64,000 nt of DNA from positions 1,302,001 through 1,366,000 of the forward strand of contig NZ_CP104854.1 of assembly GCF_050916235.1 (NCBI RefSeq). Direction: 5' to 3'. Made by a program: the position numbers and the translations under genes. This document shows positions 15,524 through 24,168 of this stretch, piece by piece (within the stretch, counting starts at the first letter, position 1; each line of letters begins with the position of its first letter). A model generated the notes under the pieces. That model was given only the letters and a program-made list of their open reading frames with translations, did no database searches and was not told the origin of the DNA. This DNA comes from Maridesulfovibrio sp050916235 (GTDB taxonomy: Bacteria; Desulfobacterota; Desulfovibrionia; Desulfovibrionales; Desulfovibrionaceae).

Positions 15524-18500
15524 CTATTTCCGTTCAAAAACATAGTAGCCGACCGGAACAACCACCAGCGTAAAAAGGGTGGAAGCAAACAGGCCGAAAA
15601 TGAGAGCCCATGCCAGCCCGGAAAAAATCGGGTCCAGCGTAATGGGCCATGCTCCTAGCGCGGTTGTTGCCGCGGTAAGGGCGATCGGCCGCAAACGAAC
15701 AGCCCCGGACCTGATAATGGCTTCCTTGAGTTCCATGCCCTCAGCCACCGACTGACGGATGAAATCGATCAGCACAAGTGAGTTGCGGATGACGATTCCG
15801 CCGAGAGCGATCATGCCGATCATACCGGTAGCGGTAAAAAAGACCGGATCAGCAAGGGCCGGGCCGACAATGCCCTGCACTTCCCCGGCTCCGAACAGGT
15901 TCAGGAGCCAGAAGCCGGGCATGATGCCCAGCAGAGTCAGGGGAATGGCGGACATGATCAGAAGCGGCATGCCGAACGCACCGGTTTCCACAACCAGCAG
16001 GATGTAAATACCTATCAGGGCCGCGGCAAAAGCTAGTCCAAGATCACGGAACACATCAAGGGTGATCTGCCATTCGCCTTCCCCGGCCCACTCCGCCCAG
16101 ATGAAAGGCGGAAGCGGGTCCTTGTCCAGCCGGGCCTGCATGTCCAGAATTGCTTCGCCCGGAGCGCGCCCGGCCATTTCAGCAAACACGTAGACCACCC
16201 TTTTGAGATTCTTGTGATATATGGGCTGTTCCTGACTGATTTCCACCAGCTCGCCAAGCTCGGCAAGCGGCACGTTCCTGCCGTCCGCCGTACGGACCTT
16301 GAGCTGGGACATGGAGGAAACATCCGCCCGGCGTACGAGCGGAAGAATCAGCCTGACCGGAAGAGGATTGCGTTCGCCGTCAACATGGACAGTTGCCGGA
16401 ACCATGCCGGACAGGGCCATCTGCAGAGTAGAGACAACTTCACGTGCACTGACCCCGTGCAGACCGGCCTTTTCCTTATCCAGCACAAAATCGACCATGA
16501 TCCGTTCGCTTTCAGTTGAATCATCAACATCAACAACCCCGGACTCATCCCTCATAATTCCGACAATCTGCTTGGCCCCTTCTATGAGGGCGGAATAGGG
16601 GCGATCCTCGGCACCGTAGACCTCGGTGGTAATGGTTGAAATTACCGGAGGACCGGGAGGGGATTCGACAATCTGTATCGAAGCCCCGTGCCTTGCTGCC
16701 ACAGCTTCCAGCTCATGACGCAGGCGCAGTACAATTGCATGACTCTGTTCTTTGCGCAGGGACTTGTCTGCAAGGTTGATCCTGATGTCGGCCATATGCC
16801 CGCCGTTGCGCCAGTAGTAGTGGCGAACCAGCCCGTTGAAATCCATGGGAGAAGGCTCCCCGGCATAGGTCACGAAGTTGGTGACCTCCGGCACGGAACG
16901 CAGGACCTGTTCAAAGTCGCGCACGGCCCGGTCGGTCTGTTCCAGCGGAGTTCCTTCATCCATATCAATAACGATCTGGAACTCGTTCTTGTTGTCAAAA
17001 GGCAGCATCTTCAACGGTACCAGCCGCATTCCGGCAAGAGCCATGGAGAAGACCAGACCCAGCACGATCCCGCCGACCAGCACCCAGCGGCGGGGCCGCG
17101 AGTCAAGAAACGGGGTTATCAACGCCTTGTAGGTACGTTCTATCCTTCCGGGACCATCATGGTTCCCCACGGATTTAGGTTTTATGTCCTTCAACAGGCG
17201 GAAAGCCATCCACGGCACGATAGTCAGTGCGCACACTGTTGAGAAGGTCACGGTCAGGGGTACGTTTGCAGCCATGGGAGCCATGTACGGTCCCATCATT
17301 CCGGTAATGAAAAACAGGGGAACAAACGATACAATAATCGCCAGCGTGGACATGATAACCGGCGGCAGAACCTCGGCCACGGCATCAAGAGTCGCTTCCG
17401 CAGGCTTCTTCTTTTTCATGAGGATGTGCCGCTGGATGTTGTCCACATTGGTGATGGGATCATCCACCACCAGCCCGAGGGAAAGGATCAGGGCAAAAAG
17501 GGTTACCCGGTTGATGGTGTAGCCCATCAGGTAATTGACGAACAGGGCCAGAGAAAAACTGATCGGGACAGCCAGAGCAACAACCGATGCTTCCCGCCAG
17601 CCCAGCGTCAGGGCCAGCAGCACAACTACGGTAGCCACCGCAAATCCCAGCGAACTCAAAAGATCGCTGACCTTGGCATCGGCGGTCTTGCCGTAATCGC
17701 GGGTCACTTCCACTTCAATACCGGACGGAAGCACGGTCTTTTTCAACTGCTCCATGCGTTCAAGCACGGCCTCCGCCACCTTGACCGCATTGGTCCCTTT
17801 CTTCTTGGACAGGGCGATGGTCACTGCCGGACGGGAAGCCTGCTCCGGTTCAAGCCCGCTTCCGGTCAGGTAGAGACGGGAAAAACCGATCCTGGAATAG
17901 GAATCCGGTTCTTCCGGCCCGTCAGTCACGGAAGCAACATCACGTAGATAGACCGGTCGTGAATTGAATACGCCGACGATAAGGTTACGGACATCGGCAG
18001 CGTTTTCCAGAAATGAATTGGCGGAAACCGTTATCTCCCGATTGCCGGAAAGGACCCTGCCAGCCACAGCGGACTGGTCCGCGCCCTCAAGGGCGGCAGC
18101 AACTTCCAACGGTGAAATGTTGAAACCGGCCATGCGCTCTGGCTGCAGCTCCACCCTCACTTCCCGGGACCGCCCGGAAACAAGGGAGACCCTCGAAAGA
18201 TCCTCGACCTCGGACAGCCGTTGCGAAAGCTCCTCCGCCACACGGCGCAGCTCAAAATCGGAAATGTCATCCCGACCCGCAGCCGGGTAAAGGGTCAGGT
18301 TCACAATGGGGACATCGTCAATTTCAACAGGCTTTACGACCCAGCCGGCAGCAATGCGCGGAGCCAGATCGGTATTCTTGGCAATGGCATTGTGTAGCTT
18401 GATGAGGGACTCCTCCCGGTCCTCCCCCACAAAAAAACGGACCGTGACCATGGATGCATCCCTGCGGGAAATGGAATAGACATACTCCACCCCGTCTATC

Positions 18501-18754
18501 TGCCACAGGATTCGTTCAAGGGGCGTGGTGATCAGCTTTTCAACCTCCTCTACCCCGGCTCCCGGAACCTGAACCACGATGTCGGCCATGGGAACAACTA
18601 TCTGCGGCTCCTCTTCCCGCGGAGTCAGCTGCACCGACGCCACGCCGAGCAGCAGGGCCGCAGCGACCAGAATCACGGTCAGCTTGGAATGCAGAAAGAA
18701 ACGGACCGCCGAAGCGATCAACCCCTGAGTGCGTGTGCTTTGGTCCATTGCCAT
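15524..18754 (-). CDS. RND efflux transporter permease subunit
   Basis: This protein of about 1076 aa belongs to the AcrB/HAE-RND family. Its N-terminal helix is followed by a large periplasmic loop (PGAGVEEVEKLITTPLE), then TM helices 2-6 with the proton-relay aspartates in GLVVDDPITNVDNI, a second loop and a C-terminal set with GGIVIRNSLVLIDF. Length is normal for the family. It pumps hydrophobic compounds or metals out using the proton gradient. Its ATG overlaps the stop of the adaptor gene (TGATG), so they are coupled. No outer-membrane channel gene is next to it, so a TolC encoded elsewhere is needed. Confidence 0.95.
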   Translation of the reverse strand: MAMDQSTRTQGLIASAVRFFLHSKLTVILVAAALLLGVASVQLTPREEEPQIVVPMADIVVQVPGAGVEEVEKLITTPLERILWQIDGVEYVYSISRRDASMVTVRFFVGEDREESLIKLHNAIAKNTDLAPRIAAGWVVKPVEIDDVPIVNLTLYPAAGRDDISDFELRRVAEELSQRLSEVEDLSRVSLVSGRSREVRVELQPERMAGFNISPLEVAAALEGADQSAVAGRVLSGNREITVSANSFLENAADVRNLIVGVFNSRPVYLRDVASVTDGPEEPDSYSRIGFSRLYLTGSGLEPEQASRPAVTIALSKKKGTNAVKVAEAVLERMEQLKKTVLPSGIEVEVTRDYGKTADAKVSDLLSSLGFAVATVVVLLALTLGWREASVVALAVPISFSLALFVNYLMGYTINRVTLFALILSLGLVVDDPITNVDNIQRHILMKKKKPAEATLDAVAEVLPPVIMSTLAIIVSFVPLFFITGMMGPYMAPMAANVPLTVTFSTVCALTIVPWMAFRLLKDIKPKSVGNHDGPGRIERTYKALITPFLDSRPRRWVLVGGIVLGLVFSMALAGMRLVPLKMLPFDNKNEFQIVIDMDEGTPLEQTDRAVRDFEQVLRSVPEVTNFVTYAGEPSPMDFNGLVRHYYWRNGGHMADIRINLADKSLRKEQSHAIVLRLRHELEAVAARHGASIQIVESPPGPPVISTITTEVYGAEDRPYSALIEGAKQIVGIMRDESGVVDVDDSTESERIMVDFVLDKEKAGLHGVSAREVVSTLQMALSGMVPATVHVDGERNPLPVRLILPLVRRADVSSMSQLKVRTADGRNVPLAELGELVEISQEQPIYHKNLKRVVYVFAEMAGRAPGEAILDMQARLDKDPLPPFIWAEWAGEGEWQITLDVFRDLGLAFAAALIGIYILLVVETGAFGMPLLIMSAIPLTLLGIMPGFWLLNLFGAGEVQGIVGPALADPVFFTATGMIGMIALGGIVIRNSLVLIDFIRQSVAEGMELKEAIIRSGAVRLRPIALTAATTALGAWPITLDPIFSGLAWALIFGLFASTLFTLVVVPVGYYVFERK

Positions 18755-19908
18755 CACTCGCCCCCGCTGCCTGAAATATTCAGCCCCACGGTCTCATTGC
18801 CGCCGAGACCGGAAAGGATCTCGACGCTTTCGCCGTAAACCCTGCCGGTCCGCACGTATGCGGGTTCCCATAGTTCGCCGCTCTTTACCAGCACGGTCTC
18901 AAGCTGGCCGATACGGGAAACTGCCTTCCGGGGAACCAGCACGATATTCTTTTCCCGCAGCGGGATGAGCAGCCTTCCGAACATGCCGGGATAAAGGCCC
19001 GGCAGGGGGGCAACCCCTACCTTTACAAGAAAGGAACGGGTAAGCGGATCCGCCGAAGGAACGACCTCTTCCACAATACCGGAAGTACGCTCGCCCAGAG
19101 CCTGAATTTCAACCTCCAATTCCTGTCCGGGACGGACCTTTCCGATCATGCCTTCGCGGACAAGGGCTTCAAGGCGCAGGGAACCACCGGTCTGGATGAG
19201 CATGAGCTGCTTTCCGGCAAAAGCAAGATCCCCGGGCTCAACAGTGCGTTTTGCCACCTCACCATCGGCAGGTGCGGTTATGGTGGTGTAGCCGAGGTTG
19301 ATTTCCGTTTCTTCGACCGATTTACGGGCCTGAAGCACCCCGGCCCGGGCGGCATCAAGACCATCCATGGCCTGAGCAAGACCGGCCTTGCCTTTCAGAT
19401 AGGCGGCCTCCATCCGGTCAAGTTCGTCACGGGTGGCAACCTTGTCTTCATACAGTTTCTTCATGCGCTTCCAGGTGGCGGTCGCAGTATCGGACTCAGC
19501 CCGGGCGGAGTTGATGGCTTCCCCGGCCTGCCGTTCAGCAGCCTCGGCAGACTTGAGCCCATGCCGCGCCCGTTCAAGCCGGGCAGTAAATTCTCGGCTG
19601 TCCAGAATGATCAGCCGGTCACCCTTTTTCACACGCTCCCCGGACCTTACCAGAACCTCACGCACCTTACCTGTCACCTGAGCTTCTATGGAGGCCTCGG
19701 TCTCCGGACGGATGGTTCCCACGGCCTCATAATACACCGGGACCGATTCCGTACGGGCAACCACCGTACCGGCCGGAGCCTCGGTACTGCGGGTGGGGAC
19801 CACCCGCCCCTTTTCAATCATCCCCGGACTGAAAAAACCGGTCACCCACAGGACCAGCAGAGTTATCACCGCACCGAGCATCGCAACAAGAATACATTTT
19901 CTGGTCAT
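18754..19908 (-). CDS. RND efflux periplasmic adaptor (membrane fusion protein)
   Basis: The 384-aa protein has an N-terminal signal-anchor helix, a biotinyl-lipoyl-type hairpin (about residues 60-95 and again near TAPADGEVAKRTVEPGD), a long alpha-helical hairpin rich in Ala/Glu/Lys between them and a C-terminal barrel. This is the layout of AcrA/MexE adaptors that link an RND pump to TolC. ATG at 19908 is preferred because AGGGAG sits six bases upstream; an open frame to 19941 lacks one. It is the first gene of the pump operon. Its leader is unusually long and carries a hairpin element (19969-20088). Confidence 0.93.
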   Translation of the reverse strand: MTRKCILVAMLGAVITLLVLWVTGFFSPGMIEKGRVVPTRSTEAPAGTVVARTESVPVYYEAVGTIRPETEASIEAQVTGKVREVLVRSGERVKKGDRLIILDSREFTARLERARHGLKSAEAAERQAGEAINSARAESDTATATWKRMKKLYEDKVATRDELDRMEAAYLKGKAGLAQAMDGLDAARAGVLQARKSVEETEINLGYTTITAPADGEVAKRTVEPGDLAFAGKQLMLIQTGGSLRLEALVREGMIGKVRPGQELEVEIQALGERTSGIVEEVVPSADPLTRSFLVKVGVAPLPGLYPGMFGRLLIPLREKNIVLVPRKAVSRIGQLETVLVKSGELWEPAYVRTGRVYGESVEILSGLGGNETVGLNISGSGGE

Positions 19909-19968
19909 GAACAACTCCCTGAATTTCATCTGAACAAACATATCAGCCCGTTGAAATAATCAAAAAAA

Positions 19969-20088
19969 CAGGCTGCCCAAAAAGCGTGCTAGACGCGAAA
20001 AAAGGTTCAAGGCCGAAGCGTACTCCATGAACGTGAGTATTCGAACCTTTGGAAGCAACGACGCAGATCGCCGTTTTTCAACAGCCTG
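19969..20088. repeat. MITE/REP-like palindromic element in the RND leader
   Basis: A 120-bp stretch begins CAGGCTGCCCAAAAAGCG and ends with the inverse of CAGGCTGTTGAAAAACGGCG, an imperfect terminal inverted repeat. Inner arms AAAGGTTC (20001-20008) and GAACCTTT (20043-20050) and a central TACTC/GAGTA pair extend the palindrome. It carries no gene. It lies between the predicted promoter and the start of the RND adaptor gene. The form is that of a non-autonomous mobile or REP element; a second copy was not found in this window. Confidence 0.6.
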
Positions 20089-20127
20089 ATATGCAGACCC
20101 GGAAAGGACCGGAGAAAAATTCCCGTC

Positions 20128-20146
20128 TATAAATAGTGTATTTATA
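20128..20146. promoter_or_regulatory. Palindromic operator over the RND promoter
   Basis: TATAAATAGTGTATTTATA is a perfect inverted repeat (8-bp arms, 3-bp centre). It overlaps the -10 box and the start point of the predicted minus-strand promoter for the pump operon, an arrangement typical of a repressor site. Confidence 0.5.
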
Positions 20147-20169
20147 CGCGTCTTAACTCCCTATTTCAA
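20141..20169 (-). promoter_or_regulatory. Sigma-70-type promoter for the RND operon
   Basis: On the minus strand TTGAAA (20169-20164) and TATAAA (20146-20141) are separated by exactly 17 bp. Transcription would start near 20134, giving a leader of about 225 nt before the adaptor ATG that contains the palindromic element. Confidence 0.6.
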
Positions 20170-20211
20170 TTACATTCAGGAATTCATCCCCGTACGAATT
20201 GATTATTTGTA

Positions 20212-20239
20212 TTGACCGGTCCGGTCAAAAAAGTATTCT
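20212..20239 (+). promoter_or_regulatory. Promoter with overlapping operator for the sigma-54 activator gene
   Basis: TTGACCGGTCCGGTCAA (20212-20228) is a perfect palindrome with 8-bp arms, similar in style to TetR-family operators. Its first half is also a -35 box (TTGACC), followed after 16 bp by TATTCT (20234-20239). Start of transcription would be near 20246, only about 13 nt before the GTG start codon. No TetR gene is seen nearby. Confidence 0.5.
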
Positions 20240-20258
20240 CCACAGCAAGGAGCTGAAA

Positions 20259-21659
20259 GTGCGCAAAATATTCGTCATATCCGGAACCCGTGACAAGCTG
20301 AGCAGTGTTGCCGAAAAACTGCAGTCCGGACGGACTGTAATTGAAAAAGCAGAAACAATCCCCGATATCACCAGCGAGGAGCAACAGGGCATTGACACTG
20401 TTGTCGTTGACCTGAACACCCTGCTCGGAAAATCCGGTTCCCTTGATCTTGCCCTTGACGAACTCTGCGACAAGTTCCCGTCCGCATCCATTGTGGTTCT
20501 TGCCGGCAGCGACCAGTCGGACAAAGCAGTGGAAGCGGTCAAGGCAGGAGCTTTCGACTACCTGACCCATCCCGTTGGAAAGAAGGAACTGGAGCTGGTC
20601 ATTGAAAAAGTGCATCAGGCAGACATCCGCCATTCCGAGCTGGATTATCTGCGCGACCAGTTCTGGGGAGACGAATACAAGGACGTGGTCAACACAAAAA
20701 GCAGGACCATGCAGGAGGTTCTGCGCAAAGTCCGGCAGGTTGCCGATACCGGAACAACAGTGCTCCTCTCCGGTGAAACCGGGACCGGTAAAAGCCTCAT
20801 CGCCCGGCTGATCCACGCCCACAGCGGACGCCGCCGTAAAACCTTCATCAACGTGCATTGCGGTGCCATCCCAGATTCTCTGGTGGAAAGCGAACTCTTC
20901 GGTCACGAAAAAGGATCCTTCACCGGCGCGATCAAACGTAAAATCGGCAAGTTCGAGCTGGCCGACTCCGGCACCATATTTCTGGACGAAATCGGGACCA
21001 TCAGCTCTGCCGTGCAGATCAAGCTGCTGAACGTGCTCCAGGAAAGGCAGGTCCAGCGCATCGGCGGAGAGTCGGCTATTCCCCTTAATGTAAGGGTCAT
21101 AGCCGCCACCAACGAAGACCTCAGCGAGATGTGCGCCAGCGGGAAATTCAGGCAGGACCTCTTCTACCGCCTGAATGTGTTCCCCATTGTCCTCCCTCCC
21201 CTCAGGGACCGCCGTGAGGATATACTGCACCTTTCCAAGGTGTTCATATCCCGGATCAGTACAGACCTGAACAAAATCATCGAATCAATCGCCCCTGATG
21301 TTCTTGATGCCTTTCTTGAGTACAGCTGGCCGGGCAACGTCCGCGAACTGGAAAACGTCATTGAACGGGCCTGCATTCTTGAAACCGGTCCGCAGCTTAC
21401 CAGAACCAGCTTCCCGGTGGAATTCTTTCAGGACAGCCCGGTACGCCATCACTCATACACCGACCAGCCCCTCGGAGAAGCCAGACAGATCGCCATCGAC
21501 TCCTTTGAGCTGGACTACCTCACCCGGCTGCTGACTTCCACCGGAGGGAGAATCAGTCGGGCAGCGGAAAAAGCCGGGGTTACAACCAGGCAGCTCAATA
21601 AACTCATGAATAAGCACGGTCTGAGCAAAAAGGCTTTTAAGTCCAGACAGGAACTATAA
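20259..21659 (+). CDS. Sigma-54-dependent activator with degenerate receiver
   Basis: The protein, about 466 aa, has an N-terminal receiver-like domain (1-125), an AAA+ sigma-54 interaction domain and a C-terminal Fis-type helix-turn-helix. Walker A is GETGTGKS (about 172-179), the sigma-54 contact loop is GSFTGA instead of GAFTGA (about 220), Walker B is GTIFLDEIG and WPGNVRELENVIERA marks the arginine-rich end. The receiver lacks the paired acidic residues after strand 1 (IFVISGTRDKL), so classical phosphorylation is doubtful. GTG at 20259 has AAGGAG upstream; the longer frame from 20199 runs over promoter and operator sequence. A sigma-54 promoter follows at 21889. Confidence 0.92.
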   Translation: MRKIFVISGTRDKLSSVAEKLQSGRTVIEKAETIPDITSEEQQGIDTVVVDLNTLLGKSGSLDLALDELCDKFPSASIVVLAGSDQSDKAVEAVKAGAFDYLTHPVGKKELELVIEKVHQADIRHSELDYLRDQFWGDEYKDVVNTKSRTMQEVLRKVRQVADTGTTVLLSGETGTGKSLIARLIHAHSGRRRKTFINVHCGAIPDSLVESELFGHEKGSFTGAIKRKIGKFELADSGTIFLDEIGTISSAVQIKLLNVLQERQVQRIGGESAIPLNVRVIAATNEDLSEMCASGKFRQDLFYRLNVFPIVLPPLRDRREDILHLSKVFISRISTDLNKIIESIAPDVLDAFLEYSWPGNVRELENVIERACILETGPQLTRTSFPVEFFQDSPVRHHSYTDQPLGEARQIAIDSFELDYLTRLLTSTGGRISRAAEKAGVTTRQLNKLMNKHGLSKKAFKSRQEL

Positions 21660-21695
21660 GTTCTCTCGACACACAAAAATAAGAATTTTAAGTTC
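21651..21695 (+). promoter_or_regulatory. Paired imperfect palindromes, candidate activator-binding sites
   Basis: GAACTATAAGTTC (21651-21663) and GAATTTTAAGTTC (21683-21695) are two similar 13-bp palindromes whose starts are 32 bp apart, about three helical turns. They lie some 195-240 bp upstream of the sigma-54 promoter, the usual distance for an upstream activating sequence, and right at the end of the activator gene. Confidence 0.5.
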
Positions 21696-21888
21696 TCAAA
21701 ACGTGCAGGTTTTATTATCGCCGACACGGCCCGATTTCACTCTGATATTTCCCATTTTCGCCAGTTTCAGCCTGTTTCACCCTGTTCGTTGCCCACCTTA
21801 CAGGCAGACCGCCACAAAAACAGGAACCCCTTGTTCCCAACACCGCAAGTTATTCATTTTTTATCCTTATATTTAAGAGCCTTACGTC

Positions 21889-21903
21889 TGGCACGCTGTA
21901 TGC
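21889..21903 (+). promoter_or_regulatory. Sigma-54 (-24/-12) promoter
   Basis: TGGCACGCTGTATGC matches TGGCACG-N4-TTGC except for one base, with the invariant GG and GC twelve bases apart. Transcription would start near 21915, about 43 bp before the acetyltransferase ATG. The remaining 230 bp between the activator gene and this site hold no gene. Confidence 0.75.
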
Positions 21904-21957
21904 TCTGTAGAGATTCTGCGATTACGCCTATCTGATACAATTAAGAGAGGAATTACA

Positions 21958-22506
21958 ATGTATTCAGAAAGAACAGAACCACGGGACAACGAATCTTCTG
22001 CAGACCCGGAAATCCAGCTCAAACTTGGGCTTGGGCTGGACCCCGACGATGCTGATGAGATTCTTGAACTGGCCACCAACTGCCAGTGCTTTTCACAGGA
22101 CAAGCTGACCATGTTGGAACAGTCTGTCTGGGAAGAAGCATATAATGAAGGCGAGCCTTACTGCGTTTTCATTACAGCACGGGCAGTGAACGGCGATGAA
22201 GAACCACTTGCAGGATTTGCATGTTTCGGTAATATCCCCGGCGAGGAGGGTTGTCTGGAACTTTATCTGGTCGCAGTGGACGAAGAGTTCAGGGAAATCG
22301 GTATAGGATCGGCCCTTCTGGATGAGGTGTCGCGGCAGGCCGCAGCTGCCGAATCCGGCACCATTTTCTGCGAGGTACCTGAAAACAAGGCCCACGAAGC
22401 GGCCCGGAGTTTCTTTGAATCCCAAGGATATCTGAGACAGACCCGCCACTACCGTTTCTTTATCCCGGAAAAGGGTAACGCGGTTTTTGCGAAAGCAATT
22501 TCCTGA
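21958..22506 (+). CDS. GNAT-family N-acetyltransferase
   Basis: The 182-aa protein has the acetyl-CoA-binding signature of GNAT enzymes, LVAVDEEFREIGIGSALLDE (about residues 104-123), followed by ARSFFESQGYLRQTRHYRFF. The first 60 residues are acidic and not obviously part of the fold. AGAGGA lies seven bases before the ATG. It is the first gene after a sigma-54 promoter and is followed by a small acidic protein gene 46 bp downstream, probably in one transcript. The acceptor (protein, amine or antibiotic) is unknown. Confidence 0.88.
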   Translation: MYSERTEPRDNESSADPEIQLKLGLGLDPDDADEILELATNCQCFSQDKLTMLEQSVWEEAYNEGEPYCVFITARAVNGDEEPLAGFACFGNIPGEEGCLELYLVAVDEEFREIGIGSALLDEVSRQAAAAESGTIFCEVPENKAHEAARSFFESQGYLRQTRHYRFFIPEKGNAVFAKAIS

Positions 22507-22552
22507 CCGAGCCTGTCTGCAACTTTATTTCATGTTTTAACGGAGAGCTGAT

Positions 22553-22828
22553 GTGTCGAGTGAAGAATTTCCAGAAACCATATATGGTCAAGTAATTCCC
22601 TACAGCGATGATGACGATGAGAGCTACCAGTACGCCATACTGGTAGACAATGAAGAAGAATACATTGTCGAACCTGGATCCAATACAGGAAGACTTGAAG
22701 AATACATGGACCGCTGGGTCAGGGCTGACGTTCTTGTAACTGAAACTGACGATGGTTTTTTCATAAAAATACAGGATATTGAACCGGAAGAATCCGGCTG
22801 GCAGTACGATAACGAAGACAGCTGGTAA
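22553..22828 (+). CDS. Small acidic protein of unknown function
   Basis: The 91-aa product is very acidic, with clusters such as YSDDDDESYQY and NEEEYIVEP, and ends in an aromatic-acidic tail. The predicted strands suggest a small beta-barrel, but no family was recognised. The start is GTG with GGAGAG eight bases upstream; an overlapping ATG at 22551 is out of frame. It is probably co-transcribed with the acetyltransferase under sigma-54 and ends in front of a strong terminator. Confidence 0.7.
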   Translation: MSSEEFPETIYGQVIPYSDDDDESYQYAILVDNEEEYIVEPGSNTGRLEEYMDRWVRADVLVTETDDGFFIKIQDIEPEESGWQYDNEDSW

Positions 22829-22843
22829 AAATCGGTCGCTCTA

Positions 22844-22885
22844 GAGCCGCATCCGCACACATGGCAGGTGCGGCTCATTTTCTTT
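22844..22885 (+). terminator. Rho-independent terminator
   Basis: GAGCCGCA (22844-22851) pairs with TGCGGCTC (22869-22876) around a 17-base loop that has a further short stem, followed by ATTTTCTTTT. Confidence 0.8.
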
Positions 22886-23001
22886 TGTTGCTGTGAACAC
22901 TCACTGCTACTGAAAAATTCCCATCGAAAGGCTTTCCCGGTCGGAATTCATCGGGTGGCACCCCTGTATTCAGCAGCAGCTTCGTCGTCCGGAGTCCACG
23001 G

Positions 23002-23343
23002 CTAGAAGGTTATCACGCTGTACCCTTTTTCCAGATATCCGGACATGGCTGGGTGGCCAGACATTTCCCCTATCAACGCAATTCCTGCCTTTTCGACTTC
23101 TTCCTTGACTCCCAGTTTCACCGAGCAGGCCTTACAGGCCCCCTCAATAAGTCCCAGAGCCTTTGCCTTGATGTATAATTTATGAAACGGGCAGCTCTCC
23201 TTCTCCAGCTCGGAGACCAGAGTGACTGAAGCACCCTCAAGGACAATAACAACTTTCTTCCCTTTCTCAGCCATATCAAGTCCGTTTAAAAGCACATGGA
23301 CAAAACACATGAGTTCGCCGTTGAATGCATAAAGGCAGTACAT
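23002..23343 (-). CDS. DsrE-family-like protein
   Basis: The 113-aa protein resembles small DsrE/YchN-type proteins linked to sulfur handling: GLDMAEKGKKVVIVLEG at the N-terminus, paired cysteines in GACKACSVKLGV and a C-terminal GEMSGHPAMSGYLEKGYSVITF-like strand. The upstream frame to 23439 is open, but ATG at 23343 with AGGAG upstream fits the family length. It converges on the terminator of the acidic-protein gene and is divergent from the broken GGDEF gene. Family call moderate. Confidence 0.72.
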   Translation of the reverse strand: MYCLYAFNGELMCFVHVLLNGLDMAEKGKKVVIVLEGASVTLVSELEKESCPFHKLYIKAKALGLIEGACKACSVKLGVKEEVEKAGIALIGEMSGHPAMSGYLEKGYSVITF

Positions 23344-23460
23344 GGTGGAACGCTCCTGGTTGTTCTTTTTATTCGCTATGACGGAATCAGGATCACGAAG
23401 ATCAATATACCGGACTCTGACCGCCAGTATCAATTTCAAAACTCATATCAGGCTCAGCCC

Positions 23461-24168
23461 ATCAGAAACAATCCCTTTCGTCTTATTTATCGCACCGACA
23501 GCAGTGTCCGCCGGGACAGTTCCAGTCTCCCCAAACAAATAGCGGGAATCCTGATCGACATCTGACAGAGGAAAAGGGAAGAGGGAAGACTTCGCGAAGA
23601 GGCTGTTACCGATCCGCTGACCGGTATAACCAACCGCCGCATGTTCGAATACAGACTGCTTGAACAGATCGACAGGTCCGTCAGTGAAGGAAGGACTTTT
23701 TCGCTGGCCTATTTCGACATCGATCACTTCAAAACCGTCAACGACTCATTCGGGCACATGGTCGGAGACAAGGGTCTGTGCCATCTGGCCGCTATTGCAG
23801 AACGGCTTCTGCGCAAAAATGATGTACTGGCAAGACTGGGGGGAGACGAATTCGCCCTGATACTCCCTGATACAAGTGCGCAAGAAGCCGCAAGCATCGG
23901 CGAACGCATCCGCGAAAAGATAGAATCCACATCATTCAAGGTGGACTCGGCAAACTACTCTTTAACCGTCAGCATCGGAATAGCCGCAAACGAGGGACAG
24001 CTCACAACCCCGGCAAGACTCATGGAAGCGGCGGATATGGCGCTCTATGAAGCCAAGCAGAGGGGAAGGAACAGGGTGGTAAGTCTGTCCGGCCCGTTTT
24101 GCGAAAAAGAATGGAATGCTCAGGCTACCCCGAAAACAGGCCCCTCAGCCCTCAGTTCCGACCATTAA
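23461..24168 (+). pseudogene. PAS-GGDEF diguanylate cyclase remnant with in-frame stop
   Basis: The reading frame gives the end of a PAS domain (FRLIYRTDSSVRR, then IAGILIDI), a TGA at 23563-23565, and then without frame change QRKREEGRLREEAV and the GGDEF opening DPLTGITNRR. The cyclase part is otherwise intact: FDIDHF, an I-site RKND and LARLGGDEFALILP. The first in-frame ATG (23641) lies inside the GGDEF domain and would remove its first conserved segment, so a functional start is lacking. N-terminal sensor sequence before about 23461 is not recognisable and runs into the DsrE gene. This reads as a truncated gene with a nonsense mutation. Confidence 0.72.

Noticed and set aside
20184..21230. 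A 348-codon minus-strand open frame across the sigma-54 activator gene
   Set aside because: Antisense to clear Walker A/B and sigma-54 contact motifs; no ribosome-binding site and no recognisable domain.
23563..23565. TGA read as selenocysteine
   Set aside because: The position is the charged linker between PAS and GGDEF, where a selenocysteine has no role, and no convincing insertion element follows; a nonsense mutation is simpler.
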